NCBI RefSeq assembly: GCF_001456355.1
Contig: NZ_CP010271.1
Location: 2,170,001 to 2,234,000, forward strand
Source: Mycobacteroides saopaulense
GTDB taxonomy: Bacteria > Actinomycetota > Actinomycetes > Mycobacteriales > Mycobacteriaceae
Length of the DNA: 64,000 nucleotides
Direction: 5' to 3'
Part shown: positions 22,824-32,134 of the stretch, one piece after another
Layout: every line of letters begins with the position of its first letter
How positions within the stretch are numbered: the stretch's first letter is position 1
The notes under the pieces: generated by a model
Seen by the model: the letters and a program-made list of their open reading frames with translations, nothing else
Told to the model about the DNA's origin: nothing
The model's database searches: none
Position numbers and translations under genes: made by a program

Positions 22824-25800
22824 TCAGTACACGTCGCGGACGTACCGTTTCTCGGCCACGAGCTCCTTGCGGAACTCGAGAGCCTGCTCCCCCGACAACC
22901 GTCCGTGCTTTTGAGCAATGGTGAGCAGTGCGCCGTCGACATCCTTGGCCATGCGGCTGGCATCGCCGCACACGTACAGGTGTGCGCCTTCGCGGAGCCA
23001 CCGCCACATCTGCGCTCCCTGCTCCATCATGCGATGTTGCACGTAGATACGTTTGGCCTGGTCGCGTGAGAACGCGAGATCGAGCCTGCGCAACGAACCG
23101 TCGCGCAGGAAGCCGTCGAGCTCCTCGCGGTAGTAGAAGTGCTGCGTGCGGTGCTGATCGCCGAAGAACAACCAGTTGGGTCCGGTGTGCCCGAGCGCGC
23201 GGCGTTCTTGCAGGAACCCGCGGAAGGGGGCGATACCTGTTCCCGGCCCGATCATGATCATCGGCGTATCCGAGGTGCTGGGCGGGCGGAAATGCGGTGA
23301 ACGCTGCAGAAAGATCGGGACCGGAAGTCGCTGAGCACGATCGGCCAGGAATGTCGATCCCACGCCACCACGGGCCGAGCCGTCCGGTCCCCGGTAGCGG
23401 ACGATGGACACCGTCAGCCCGATGGCTTGCGGGCTGACCAGCGGGCTCGACGAGATCGAGTACTGACGTGGAGTGAGTCTGATCAGAACCTGCTGCCATT
23501 CGTCGATACCGGCACGGATGGGGAATTCGCGAATCACGTCCAGCGCGTTGCGTCCCTGCAGCCACAGCTTGCGCGCTTCGCTGTCGGGGCCCCGCAGCAA
23601 CTTGATGGCGGGCTTGTCGCGGCGCCGCTCGGCGACGAAGCGCAGCAGATCGTCGGTGACGCGGCAGATGTCGTAGTGACTGGCGAGAGCGGTGGCCAGC
23701 GGAAGTTCACCGCCGTCGATGGTGATCGGCAGTTCGGCATCGAAACCGGTTGCGGCGAGCCAGCGTTGGACATCTTCCTCGCGGTTCGTCGGATAGATGC
23801 CGAGCGCGTCGCCCACCGAGTATTCGACGTCGTGACCGGTCAGGTCGAACTCGATGCGCCGAACCTCCTTGCCGGAGCCGGGTGCGGAAAGAATCTCGTT
23901 GTGCGACAACGCCGCCAGGATGGGTGCATCACGGGTGAAGCGTTCCGGCGCGGCTACCGGCAGCCCGTCGCTGCGCAATCGCCGGGCTGCCTCGGCGCTC
24001 GCGGCGGTACCGTCGCCGATCGCTTCCAGTAGGTCCGCGGTCCAGGACGCGACGAGTGTTCGGTCGGTGGCTTCTCCATCCACCCGCCCGAGCACCGGAG
24101 TGGCTCCCAGCTCGTGTAGCCGCGAGTCTAGGGCCTTGGCGTGACCGCAGAAGTCTGCATATGCGCGGTCGCCGAACCCCAGTACCGCATAACGCATATG
24201 GTTCAGGGGCTTGGTGTCGCCGGACAAGGCCGACCAGAATTGTGCGCCGTTGTCGGGCGGCCCGCCCTCGCCGAAGCTGCTGGCGATGAGCACCGCCGTG
24301 TGGACGTCGCCGAGATCGGCCGGGTCGCACTCGTCCATCGCGGTCAGCGTCGCGGAGATTCCCGCCGATTCCAGCAGCCGGTGCACCGCGGTGGCCGCGG
24401 TCTCGGCGTTGCCTGTCTGCGACGTCCATAGAATTGCGATGTCACCCAGCGCTTCTGTCAGCTTGTCGGGTGCGTTGTCGGCGACCGATCGCCCGGTGGG
24501 ACGCAGCGTGACCGCGCTGACCTTGAATTCGGGTTGCAGCGAATCCGGATCGACGGCGTCGTTGGTCACCGCGTTGATCGCCAGACCCGGACCCTGCGCG
24601 TCGTTCCAGTGGAACGGGGCGAAACAGCTCCCGCGTTTGACTCTGTCGCTGATGGCCGCGGGCAGCTCGGCGGTGCCTCTCCGTGACGCGACTTCGACGA
24701 TGTCGCCCTCGGCGATCCCGAGCGTCGCAGCATCGTGTGGGTGGATCTCCACGAAGGGCGACGGGTGGAGCCGGTCGAGGGTCTTGATACGACCCGTCTT
24801 GGTGAGGGTATGCCAATGGTGTTGCAAGCGGCCGGTGTTGAGCACCATGGGGTATCCCTCGCCGGGGAGTTCCGCGGGATCACGGTGCGCCCGGGCGTGA
24901 AACACTGCCCGGCGGGACGGGGTCGGGAAGGCCAGCCGCGGCACGGTGCCGTCCTCGGCGACGTGAAGGTCCTGGCTGATCCCGTCGTTCACATAGCGAA
25001 TCGGGTTCCGGTCCCCGGCACTGTCGGGTGGACACGGCCATTGCACCGGGCCCTGTCGTAGCCGGGCGTAGCTCACGCCACGCATGTCATACCCGGTGCG
25101 TGGATTCCAGAATGCGCGGATCTCCTCGAAGATCTCCTCGCTCGAGGCGTAATCGAAGGCGTCTCCGAACCCCATCGCGGTGGCGATATCGCAGATCAGT
25201 CGCCAATCGGGCTGGGCGTCGCCCGGCGCCTCGGCGGCCTGATTGGTCAAGGTGGCGGTGCGTTCCGAATTGATGGAAACACCATCGGATTCGGCCCACA
25301 ACGTGGCGGGCAGCAGGACGTCGGCGTACTCGTTGGTGGCCGTGGAAAGAAACGCGTCCTGGGCGATCACCAGCTCGGCGCGTCGCAGGCCGTCGATCAC
25401 GTTCTGCCGATTTGCCACCGAGGCCACCGGATTGGTGCAGATGATCCAGCAGGCCTTGATGCTCCCCGCGGCCATCTGGGCGAACATGTCGACCGTGCCG
25501 GTGCCGAACTCCGCACGAACGGAGCCGGGGGGCAAATGCCATTGCTTCTCGACGAATTCGCGATCGGCGACGGACTTGACGGATCGTTGGCCCGGTAATC
25601 CCGGGCCCATGTAGCCCATCTCCCTGCCGCCCATCGCGTTCGGCTGGCCCGTCAACGAAAACGGTCCGCTGCCGGGGCGGCAGATGGCTCCGGTGGCCAG
25701 ATGTAGGTTGCAGATCGCGTTGGTGTTCCAGGTGCCATGGGTGCTCTGGTTGAGGCCCATGGTCCAGAGCGTCATCCACTCGCGGGCCTCGCCGATCCAC

Positions 25801-26672
25801 CGTGCGGCAGTGCGGATATCGGCCTCGGCTAGCCCCGTGATGGCCGCGACCACCGGCGGTGTGTAGGTGGCGAGGAACTCGGGCATTCCCGCCCAGCCCT
25901 CCGTGTGCTCGGCGATGAATTCGGAGTCGATGTCACCGTTCTCGACAAGCAGATGCAGCAGCCCGTTGAGCAGGGCGAGGTCGGTGCCCGGCGTGATCTG
26001 CAGGAACAGATCGGCGCGGTCGGCAGTGGCGGTGCGCCGTGGATCCGCCACAATCAGCCGTGCTCCGCTGCCGAGACGGTCGGCCATGCGCAGGAACAGG
26101 ATCGGGTGACAATCCGCCATGTTCGCGCCGATGACCAGGAACAGGTCACTCTGCTCGATATCCGAGTACGACCCCGGCGGTCCGTCGGCCCCCAACGATT
26201 GTGCGTACCCGGTGCCGGCACTCGCCATGCAGAGCCGAGAGTTCGATTCGATATGCGTGGTCCGGATGTATCCCTTGGCGAGCTTGTTGGCCAGATATTG
26301 CGCTTCCAGGCTCATCTGGCCGGACACGTACAGCGCAATCGCATCGGGTCCGTCGTTGTCGAGGATGTGGCGGAGCCGTCGTCCGGTCTCGGCGGTCGTG
26401 GTCGCCAACGGTGCGGGGACGAGTTCCTGGTCGCGAGTGGAACGGACATGTGCCGTGGTCATGCGGCCGTCGGCGGCCATCAGCTGCGCATGGGTGGCGC
26501 CCTTGGTGCACAGGCGGCCGTGGTTACTGGGATGGAGTGCATCGCCCTCGACGGTCGCAATGGTGACCGGACCTGCCGACGGTGCGTCGGTACGCACCAC
26601 GACCCCGCAGCCCACACCGCAATACGAGCACGCGGCGCGGCGTGTGCTCGGCGGTGCACTGAGTTCGGTCAC
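22824..26672 (-). CDS. Assimilatory nitrate reductase fused to CysJ-like flavin reductase
   Basis: A 1282-residue fusion. Residues 1 to about 690 are a molybdopterin oxidoreductase of the NasA/NarB type: [4Fe-4S] ligands Cys15, Cys18, Cys22 and Cys55, and the predicted molybdenum ligand Cys148 (ESNSRLCMAS). About 740-880 is a flavodoxin domain (WTSQTGNAETAA). The rest is a FAD/NADPH reductase like CysJ (RQYSISSSP; MIGPGTGIAPFRGFLQER; VCGDASRMAKDVD). The chain can thus pass electrons from NADPH via FAD and FMN to the Fe-S/Mo site and reduce nitrate to nitrite without a separate electron donor. No nitrite reductase gene is in the window. modABC lies 4 kb away. Confidence 0.9.
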   Translation of the reverse strand: MTELSAPPSTRRAACSYCGVGCGVVVRTDAPSAGPVTIATVEGDALHPSNHGRLCTKGATHAQLMAADGRMTTAHVRSTRDQELVPAPLATTTAETGRRLRHILDNDGPDAIALYVSGQMSLEAQYLANKLAKGYIRTTHIESNSRLCMASAGTGYAQSLGADGPPGSYSDIEQSDLFLVIGANMADCHPILFLRMADRLGSGARLIVADPRRTATADRADLFLQITPGTDLALLNGLLHLLVENGDIDSEFIAEHTEGWAGMPEFLATYTPPVVAAITGLAEADIRTAARWIGEAREWMTLWTMGLNQSTHGTWNTNAICNLHLATGAICRPGSGPFSLTGQPNAMGGREMGYMGPGLPGQRSVKSVADREFVEKQWHLPPGSVRAEFGTGTVDMFAQMAAGSIKACWIICTNPVASVANRQNVIDGLRRAELVIAQDAFLSTATNEYADVLLPATLWAESDGVSINSERTATLTNQAAEAPGDAQPDWRLICDIATAMGFGDAFDYASSEEIFEEIRAFWNPRTGYDMRGVSYARLRQGPVQWPCPPDSAGDRNPIRYVNDGISQDLHVAEDGTVPRLAFPTPSRRAVFHARAHRDPAELPGEGYPMVLNTGRLQHHWHTLTKTGRIKTLDRLHPSPFVEIHPHDAATLGIAEGDIVEVASRRGTAELPAAISDRVKRGSCFAPFHWNDAQGPGLAINAVTNDAVDPDSLQPEFKVSAVTLRPTGRSVADNAPDKLTEALGDIAILWTSQTGNAETAATAVHRLLESAGISATLTAMDECDPADLGDVHTAVLIASSFGEGGPPDNGAQFWSALSGDTKPLNHMRYAVLGFGDRAYADFCGHAKALDSRLHELGATPVLGRVDGEATDRTLVASWTADLLEAIGDGTAASAEAARRLRSDGLPVAAPERFTRDAPILAALSHNEILSAPGSGKEVRRIEFDLTGHDVEYSVGDALGIYPTNREEDVQRWLAATGFDAELPITIDGGELPLATALASHYDICRVTDDLLRFVAERRRDKPAIKLLRGPDSEARKLWLQGRNALDVIREFPIRAGIDEWQQVLIRLTPRQYSISSSPLVSPQAIGLTVSIVRYRGPDGSARGGVGSTFLADRAQRLPVPIFLQRSPHFRPPSTSDTPMIMIGPGTGIAPFRGFLQERRALGHTGPNWLFFGDQHRTQHFYYREELDGFLRDGSLRRLDLAFSRDQAKRIYVQHRMMEQGAQMWRWLREGAHLYVCGDASRMAKDVDGALLTIAQKHGRLSGEQALEFRKELVAEKRYVRDVY

Positions 26673-26881
26673 CCCATCATGGTGAGCCAGGGAGATTCCC
26701 GAATTCTTCCGTCGAGGTTATCCGGCTGTCACGGCGTCCTCACCACCGGAACATATGGTGCGTGAGGCGGCACATCGCTCGCGGTGGCGCGTTACTTCGC
26801 CCGCCCGAACCGCTGTTCCACTAGCATCGGCACAGGGTCGACGCTCGTTTCCTGAAGGACACATACTCGAAGGAGCTAGAC

Positions 26882-27157
26882 ATGGTGTTGAACATCATTT
26901 GGATGATCATTCTTGGCCTGATCGTCGGCTGGATCGCCCGGTTGATCGTGCCCGGCAAGGAAAACTTCGGCTGGATTGTGACAGCGTTGCTGGGCATCGT
27001 CGGCGGCTACGTCGGCGGGACGTTGGGAAGCCTGGTCTTCGCGCCGCACAAGTTCACGATCACGCCGCCGATCAATCACGCATTCCTCGGTGCCCTGGTG
27101 GGCGCAGTGATTCTGCTGGTCGTCTACAAGTTCATCGCGGGGAAAACAAAAAGCTAA
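26882..27157 (+). CDS. GlsB/YeaQ/YmgE family membrane protein
   Basis: A 91-residue protein with three hydrophobic helices: WMIILGLIVGWIARLIVPG, GWIVTALLGIVGGYVGGTLG and AFLGALVGAVILLVVYKFIAG. The family is called transglycosylase-associated, but is simply a stress-induced Gly-rich membrane protein. ATG follows AAGGAGC. It corresponds in position to M. tuberculosis Rv1861 beside apa. Confidence 0.9.
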   Translation: MVLNIIWMIILGLIVGWIARLIVPGKENFGWIVTALLGIVGGYVGGTLGSLVFAPHKFTITPPINHAFLGALVGAVILLVVYKFIAGKTKS

Positions 27158-27224
27158 ATCGGCTTGACCAGGCGGTACGGAAGACCGCCGCGAGCCCGTC
27201 CCACCTCGGATAGTCGCCAGACCT

Positions 27225-27264
27225 GCGCCCTGCTGCCCGTCGGATTCGTCGGGCAGCAGGGCGC
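27225..27264. terminator. Bidirectional terminator between glsB-like gene and apa
   Basis: GCGCCCTGCTGCCC (27225-27238) pairs perfectly with GGGCAGCAGGGCGC (27251-27264), a 14-bp stem with a 12-nt loop, between two convergent genes. Confidence 0.75.
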
Positions 27265-27281
27265 TCGTCGTGGACTGAGTG

Positions 27282-28313
27282 CTAGACGGGCACGCCCGGT
27301 GCCGGAGGCGCGGCAGGAGGCGCCGGGGGCGCGGGCTGTCCCGGCGGAACTGCTTCGGGCGCCGGTGCACCAGGTGCCGCGGGGGCGGCAGGCGGTGGCG
27401 GCTGGTTGGGATCGGCCGGCGGGGGTGGCGGCTGGTTGGGATCCGCGGGCGGGGGTGGCGGCTGGTTGGGGTCGGCGGGCTGTCCCGCCGGAGGTGTGGC
27501 CGGAGTCGGCGGCGTCCACGGACGGATCGACTCGGTCAAGGCCTTGGCCACGCCCTTGTCCACCGGTGAGGCCGCGGTACCGAGCCAGACGATGAACCAG
27601 CGGTCCTTGCCCTTACCCACGGCCGCCGCCCAGATCTGACCGGGCTCCTTGGCGGCGTCATCGAACTTGACCTCGTAATACGAAGAAGCCGCGGGCATCC
27701 CGGCCACCTCGAAGCTCTGGTCTTCCTGGTTGATGCGGTTACCCGGGTAGGGCATGAAGAACTCACCCATATCCGAGGCCAGGCGGCGTGCGGCCTTCTG
27801 ATTGTCGGGCTCGGCACCGGCGAAGAGCTTGAGGTCCAGACGGCCCAGCAGGATGCTTCCGTTCGGTGCGGCCGGATTGGTCAGCAGCGCGGAGCCATAG
27901 GTCAACCTACGGGCGTCCGAAGGCGTCCAGCTTTGGGGCACAACGTAACTGAAGCCACCCTGGTCGTTGTTGACGCGGCCGCCATCCGCCGGAGCGCCGG
28001 GCGCGCCGGGTGCGGGCGGAGTGGTGGGTGCGGCGGTGCCGGGCGGCGGAACGGCAGGAGGTGTAGTCACCGTCGTGGGCGTCTCCGGATTGGGTGCCGG
28101 TTGGCCCGGGGCGGGCGTCGCAGGCGGCGGGGGTGCATCGGTGGTCACCAGGTGGATGTCCGCCGTGCGAATCGATGCCGGCGCCTGATCGGCCGGTGCC
28201 GCGGCCAGGGTGATCGCCCCTGCCCCGGACAGCGAGGTGACCGCGACGGCCGCCGCTATCACCCGCGCTCGTTGCGCCCGCTTCGCTGCCGATGTTGCCC
28301 GTGGTTGCTGCAT
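27282..28313 (-). CDS. apa: Alanine- and proline-rich secreted protein Apa (fibronectin attachment protein)
   Basis: A 343-residue secreted protein. A signal peptide (VIAAAVAVTSLSGAGAITLAAAPA) is followed by a Pro/Thr/Ala-rich stretch, a globular core (GGFSYVVPQSWTPSDARRL through SIRPW) and a Pro-rich tail. Apa is an O-mannosylated, fibronectin-binding antigen of mycobacteria; the Thr/Pro stretches here are suitable mannosylation regions. Three nearly identical decapeptides (PPPPPADPNQ type) form the tail, encoded by a 30-bp tandem repeat. ATG 28313 is chosen because the residues upstream look non-coding. Located between the GlsB-type gene and modC, as in M. tuberculosis. Confidence 0.92.
   Translation of the reverse strand: MQQPRATSAAKRAQRARVIAAAVAVTSLSGAGAITLAAAPADQAPASIRTADIHLVTTDAPPPPATPAPGQPAPNPETPTTVTTPPAVPPPGTAAPTTPPAPGAPGAPADGGRVNNDQGGFSYVVPQSWTPSDARRLTYGSALLTNPAAPNGSILLGRLDLKLFAGAEPDNQKAARRLASDMGEFFMPYPGNRINQEDQSFEVAGMPAASSYYEVKFDDAAKEPGQIWAAAVGKGKDRWFIVWLGTAASPVDKGVAKALTESIRPWTPPTPATPPAGQPADPNQPPPPPADPNQPPPPPADPNQPPPPAAPAAPGAPAPEAVPPGQPAPPAPPAAPPAPGVPV
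27391..27480. repeat. Three 30-bp tandem repeats inside apa
   Basis: Three consecutive 30-bp units (27391, 27421, 27451) differ at only a few positions and encode successive Pro-rich decapeptides ending ADPNQ in the Apa tail. Being in frame, copy-number changes would lengthen or shorten the protein by ten residues. Confidence 0.9.
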
Positions 28314-28390
28314 GCCAATGAACGTACCGTTTTGTCGTGCACGTGCAAGCGTAACCGGCAATCGGCGCGCCTGATTTACCGAAAGTTGCC

Positions 28391-28402
28391 AGTGGCGCCA
28401 CT
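28391..28402. promoter_or_regulatory. Perfect palindrome in the apa upstream region
   Basis: AGTGGCGCCACT is a perfect 12-bp palindrome 78 bp upstream of the apa start, in the 170-bp gap between modC and apa (both minus). It could be an operator for apa; no matching regulator is recognised. Confidence 0.35.
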
Positions 28403-28483
28403 TCAAGATTATTCGGCGCGGTGGCAAGGGGTTTGGCTGACCGGACGCAAACATAGGTTTCCTCTCGAAGTCCCCGTCCCCAG

Positions 28484-29551
28484 CTACTGCGCCGCCTGAA
28501 TGACGACCTCGTGGGCCTTCACGGCAAAGTATGCCGGCGCATCGGGTGCCAGCCTGAGTTCTGCCGCGGCGGCCGCGGTGATATGTGCGGTGAATATCGT
28601 GGTCCCAGCGGTTGCCGTTACAACCACGCTGTCTCCATGTGCGGTAAGGGCCGTGACGGATACCGCGATGACATTGCGTGGGCTACCCCCGGGTGGGGAT
28701 AGATGTACGCCGACGGCGCGCGGTCCGAACACCGCGACGGCCTGTCGGCCTGGCTCGGGGCGTTCGGCACCGGACCACACCCCGTGAATGACCAGATCGT
28801 CGATGTGGAGCGCGCCGTCGGGACCCACGACGCCCTGGACAAGGTTCACCCCGGCGAAGCGTGCACCGAACTGGCTGGTCGGGCGGGCCAACACGGTGGC
28901 GGTGTCCCCCAGCTCGACAACTCGTCCGGCCTCGAGCACCATCACCCGATCGGCGATGGCGACCGCATCCATGATGTCGTGGGTCACCATCAGCGCGCAT
29001 TGGCCGTTGCGTCCCAGCGCCCTTGCCAGCAGTGCCCGGACGGCAGGGGCGCTGTCGGCGTCCAGACCGGCCAGCGGTTCGTCGAGGAGCACCAGATCGG
29101 GCTCGGTGGCCAGCGCCCGCGCGATGGCCACCCGCTGCGCCTGCCCACCGGACAGTTCGCCCGGCCGGCGTCCGGCGAGATCACTCGCCCCCACCGATTG
29201 CAGCCAGCGGTCGCGCGCGGCGGGGGTTTCGCCGTGCCGTTTACCGCGCATTCCGAACTCGACGTTGCCGGCCACCGTCAGGTGTGGGAACAACAAGGCT
29301 TCTTGAAGCAGAAGCGCCGTCCGGCGCCGGTGTGTGGGGACGAAAATGCCCGTGGCACAGTCCGTCAGCACATGCTCGCCCAGCGTGATCTGTCCGGTGT
29401 CGGGTCGTAACAGACCAGCGATGAGTGCCAGCAACGTCGATTTACCAGCCCCGTTGGGTCCGACGATGGCCACGGTCTCCCCCGCCGCGACCGTGAACGC
29501 GGCCCGCACGTCGCGCCCGGAATGCCCTGCGTCGAATCGCAGTTCGCTCAT
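28484..29551 (-). CDS. modC: Molybdate ABC transporter ATP-binding protein
   Basis: A 355-residue ATPase: Walker A GPNGAGKSTLLALIAG, signature LSGGQAQRVAIARALA, Walker B DLVLLDEPLAGLD, H-loop MVTHDIMDA. The C-terminal 70 residues (VIAVSVTALTAHGDSVVVTATAG...FAVKAHEVVIQ) form the TOBE domain typical of ModC. ATG overlaps the modB stop by one base (TGATG). It energises molybdate uptake for molybdenum cofactor synthesis. Confidence 0.93.
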   Translation of the reverse strand: MSELRFDAGHSGRDVRAAFTVAAGETVAIVGPNGAGKSTLLALIAGLLRPDTGQITLGEHVLTDCATGIFVPTHRRRTALLLQEALLFPHLTVAGNVEFGMRGKRHGETPAARDRWLQSVGASDLAGRRPGELSGGQAQRVAIARALATEPDLVLLDEPLAGLDADSAPAVRALLARALGRNGQCALMVTHDIMDAVAIADRVMVLEAGRVVELGDTATVLARPTSQFGARFAGVNLVQGVVGPDGALHIDDLVIHGVWSGAERPEPGRQAVAVFGPRAVGVHLSPPGGSPRNVIAVSVTALTAHGDSVVVTATAGTTIFTAHITAAAAAELRLAPDAPAYFAVKAHEVVIQAAQ

Positions 29552-30345
29552 CAGCGCCACCCGCCGGGGCGCCAGGTCTGCGCACCGACCACGGCGAGTA
29601 CGACGGCCGCCACTGATACCAGGAGCAGTGACAGGGCTACCGCGGACTGTGCATCGGATTCGCGCTGTAGGTAGATCTCCAGCGGCAGCGTGCGCGTGAC
29701 ACCCTGTCGCGATCCCGCGAACGTCAACGTGGCACCGAATTCGCCCAGGGCGCGCGCGAAAACAAGGACCGTTCCCGACACCAGCGCCGGCATCACCAAC
29801 GGGAGCGATACCCGGCGTAGCACGGTGGTGGGCGGCGCTCCAAGGCTGGCCGCCACGTCGTCGTAACGCTGTCCCGTCGAGGCCAGTGCGCCCTGCAGGC
29901 TGATGACCAGGAACGGCAGTGACACAAAGGTCTGCGCCAGCACCACCGCGGAGGTCGAGAACGCGATGTGGATTCCGGCGGCGTCCAGGTAATGGCCCAG
30001 AAGTCCCAGCTTGCCGAAGGCGTACAGCAGGGCGATGCCACCGACGACGGGCGGCAGTACCAGCGGCAACAGGATTATCGGGCGCAGCAGCCGAGTCGTC
30101 CAGCGGGGCCCACGAGCCAGCACGACGGCCAGCGGCACCCCCAACACCAGGCACAGCGCCGTGCTCGCCAAACACGTCCTGATGCTGAGCAGAAGGGCGG
30201 CCTGGGATGCCGGGCTGGTGATCAGTGCCGGGAACTGGGCCCAGTCCGCCTTCACCACCAACGCCAGTAGCGGCAGCACGATCAGCACCGTCGCGATGGA
30301 TGCCGGCACGTACACCCAGCGCGGCAGACCGGGTGCGGGCGTCAC
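29551..30345 (-). CDS. modB: Molybdate ABC transporter permease
   Basis: A 264-residue membrane protein with about six helices ([16 protein letters not shown] first) and the permease EAA loop [41 protein letters not shown] sequence [20 protein letters not shown] is the ModB hallmark. GTG 30343-30345 overlaps the modA stop (GTGA), so modA and modB are translationally coupled. Confidence 0.93.
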   Translation of the reverse strand: MTPAPGLPRWVYVPASIATVLIVLPLLALVVKADWAQFPALITSPASQAALLLSIRTCLASTALCLVLGVPLAVVLARGPRWTTRLLRPIILLPLVLPPVVGGIALLYAFGKLGLLGHYLDAAGIHIAFSTSAVVLAQTFVSLPFLVISLQGALASTGQRYDDVAASLGAPPTTVLRRVSLPLVMPALVSGTVLVFARALGEFGATLTFAGSRQGVTRTLPLEIYLQRESDAQSAVALSLLLVSVAAVVLAVVGAQTWRPGGWR

Positions 30346-31154
30346 GGCGCGGAGAACCCCGCAGCGGCCAGAATCTTGTGCCCGGCGTCCCCGGTGACGG
30401 TTTCGACGAACTGGTTCGCGCGTTCCGGACTGCGTGAGTTCGCGGTCACCGCAATCGGATAAGTGTTGACGATCGACTGTGCCTCGGGGAAGGCGACGGC
30501 GGTGACCTTGTCGCCCGCCGCCTTGGCATCGGTGACGTACACCAGACCGGCGTCGGCCTGACCCGCGATCACCTTGTTCAGCACATCGGTCACCGAGGAC
30601 TCCTCGCTGACCGGATTCAACGGCACACCAGTCTCTTTGGATGCGGTGGCGGTGGCCGCTCCGCACGGAACCTGCGGGGCGCACACCACCAGGTCAAGCC
30701 CCGGCCGGCCCAGGTCGCCGAACGCGGCGATGCCCTTGGGATTGCCCGGAGCGACGACGATGGTCAGCGTGTTGGCGGCGAAGTCGACGGGATTGATGAC
30801 CGAATGCGCCTTCCATGCCTTATCCATGTTGGCCGAATCGGCGGTGGCCAACACGTCGCCCTGAGCTCCCTGCGTGAGCTGCGTGACCAGATCCGAGGAC
30901 CCGGCGAAGGTGAACTCGACCGTTGTCCCCGCGTGGGTCGATTCAAAAGACTTCCCGATTTCGGTGAAGGCCTTGCGCAGCGATGCGGCGGCCAGCACGT
31001 GCAGCCGAACGGCGGCCGAGTCCGAACCCGGCGACGGGGCCGCTGTGCTGTCCTGAGACGCCGTCCGTGAGCCGCAACCCGACATGGCCAGCGAACCTGC
31101 GAGGAGAACCGCGGAGAGGAGTTTCAGTGGACCCAGGATCCGTCTACCGGTCAT
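30342..31154 (-). CDS. modA: Molybdate-binding lipoprotein
   Basis: A 270-residue lipoprotein: signal [16 protein letters not shown] with lipidated Cys27, then the ModA fold ([62 protein letters not shown]). The Ser residues of AAAS and GSSD are typical anion ligands. ATG 31154 lies seven bases after TAGGGT (31166-31161), suggesting a leaderless start; a GTG two codons upstream is less likely. First gene of modABC. Confidence 0.92.
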   Translation of the reverse strand: MTGRRILGPLKLLSAVLLAGSLAMSGCGSRTASQDSTAAPSPGSDSAAVRLHVLAAASLRKAFTEIGKSFESTHAGTTVEFTFAGSSDLVTQLTQGAQGDVLATADSANMDKAWKAHSVINPVDFAANTLTIVVAPGNPKGIAAFGDLGRPGLDLVVCAPQVPCGAATATASKETGVPLNPVSEESSVTDVLNKVIAGQADAGLVYVTDAKAAGDKVTAVAFPEAQSIVNTYPIAVTANSRSPERANQFVETVTGDAGHKILAAAGFSAP

Positions 31155-31199
31155 CGGCACAACCCTAGCCGTACCTGGGGCGATACGCGGTGGTCGAGC

Positions 31200-31222
31200 A
31201 TATTGCTACCGTCCAGTAATAT
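31200..31222. promoter_or_regulatory. Imperfect inverted repeat upstream of modA
   Basis: ATATTGCT and AGTAATAT (seven of eight bases complementary) are separated by seven bases in the gap between modA and the divergent SDR gene, about 40 bp upstream of the predicted modA -10. It could be a molybdate- or metal-responsive operator; no regulator gene is adjacent. Confidence 0.35.
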
Positions 31223-31355
31223 TGGTCGTCAAACCCGTGCGACCCGGCCGCCAAATCCGGGGTATGAGGTCCGGGTTGTGTCACGATCAAGCTGATCAGA
31301 CCTGGCGACAGGCGCGGATCGGTAAGGCTTGCAGGAAGCTAAGGAAGGTACCGCC

Positions 31356-32039
31356 ATGGACGTACTGGTAACCGGAGCGGTTAACGAGGTCGGCCGGGCG
31401 GTCGCTGCGGAGTTCCGTAACGCCGGCCATCGAGTCGTCATCACCGGCCCCAACGCCGACGAGTTGGAAATCGCGGCCAAGGAGCTCGAGGTCGACGCCA
31501 TCGTGTGCGACAACGCCGACCCCGACAGCCTGGAAGAGAACGTCGAGCTGTTCCCCCAGCATCTCGACGCCATCGTGAACATCCCCAATCCCGTCTGGAG
31601 CGAACCCGGGCCGCATCTGGGAACCCTCACCGATACCGGCGAAGCCTGGCTGTCCCGGTACGAATCGAGCGTGCTGACGGCGGTGCTGACCGTGCAGTCC
31701 ATCGGTGATCACCTGCGTTCCGGCGCGGCGATTGTCAACCTGTGCACGCTCGGGACCCGCGACCGGTCGGGTGCGACCACGGCCGCCAAGGCCGCCCTGT
31801 CGGCATGGACCGCCGAGCAGGCCGAGCGGATGGGTACCCGCGGGATCACCATCAACACCATCGCGCCCGGACAGTCGGCCGAGGCCAACTACGACGGCCT
31901 CGACAGCGCCGATGGCGCACATGAACTGGTGGCCGCAGAGATCGCCCGGCTGGCATTGTTCCTCACCAGCCCACAGGCGCGTCACATCACCGGTCAGACG
32001 TTGCACGTCAGCCGCGGCGTCCCCGCCGGCGTTAGCTGA
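31356..32039 (+). CDS. Short-chain dehydrogenase/reductase-like protein (Rv1856c-type)
   Basis: A 227-residue Rossmann-fold protein (MDVLVTGAVNEVGRAVAAEF) with the C-terminal SDR part GITINTIAPGQSAEANYDGL and FLTSPQARHITGQTLHVSRG. The usual catalytic YxxxK is replaced by SGATTAAKAAL, where the Lys remains but Tyr is missing, so classical SDR catalysis is doubtful. ATG 31356 follows AAGGAAGG. Matches M. tuberculosis Rv1856c in position (between modA and an LLM gene). Confidence 0.82.
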   Translation: MDVLVTGAVNEVGRAVAAEFRNAGHRVVITGPNADELEIAAKELEVDAIVCDNADPDSLEENVELFPQHLDAIVNIPNPVWSEPGPHLGTLTDTGEAWLSRYESSVLTAVLTVQSIGDHLRSGAAIVNLCTLGTRDRSGATTAAKAALSAWTAEQAERMGTRGITINTIAPGQSAEANYDGLDSADGAHELVAAEIARLALFLTSPQARHITGQTLHVSRGVPAGVS

Positions 32040-32044
32040 CAGAA

Positions 32045-32062
32045 GCTGGAGTGCACTCCAGC
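32045..32062. promoter_or_regulatory. Perfect 18-bp palindrome between SDR and LLM genes
   Basis: GCTGGAGTGCACTCCAGC is a perfect palindrome six bases after the SDR stop and 70 bp before the next start. It could serve as a compact hairpin terminator for the SDR gene or as an operator for the LLM gene; no T run follows. Confidence 0.45.
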
Positions 32063-32134
32063 CGTAGATCATCGAATTGCCTTGCGGGGCAAGACAGTAA
32101 TGCCGTATCGGCGGATCGGGCGTAGTCTGGCCGG

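Noticed and set aside
26738..26767. Inverted repeat between nitrate reductase and GlsB-type genes as a nitrogen-regulator site
   Set aside because: The arms CCTCACCACC and GGTGCGTGAGG pair only with a bulge, and the spacing does not fit a GlnR box.
27391..27480. Short regular repeats as a CRISPR array
   Set aside because: Units are contiguous without spacers, in frame within apa, and encode a decapeptide repeat.
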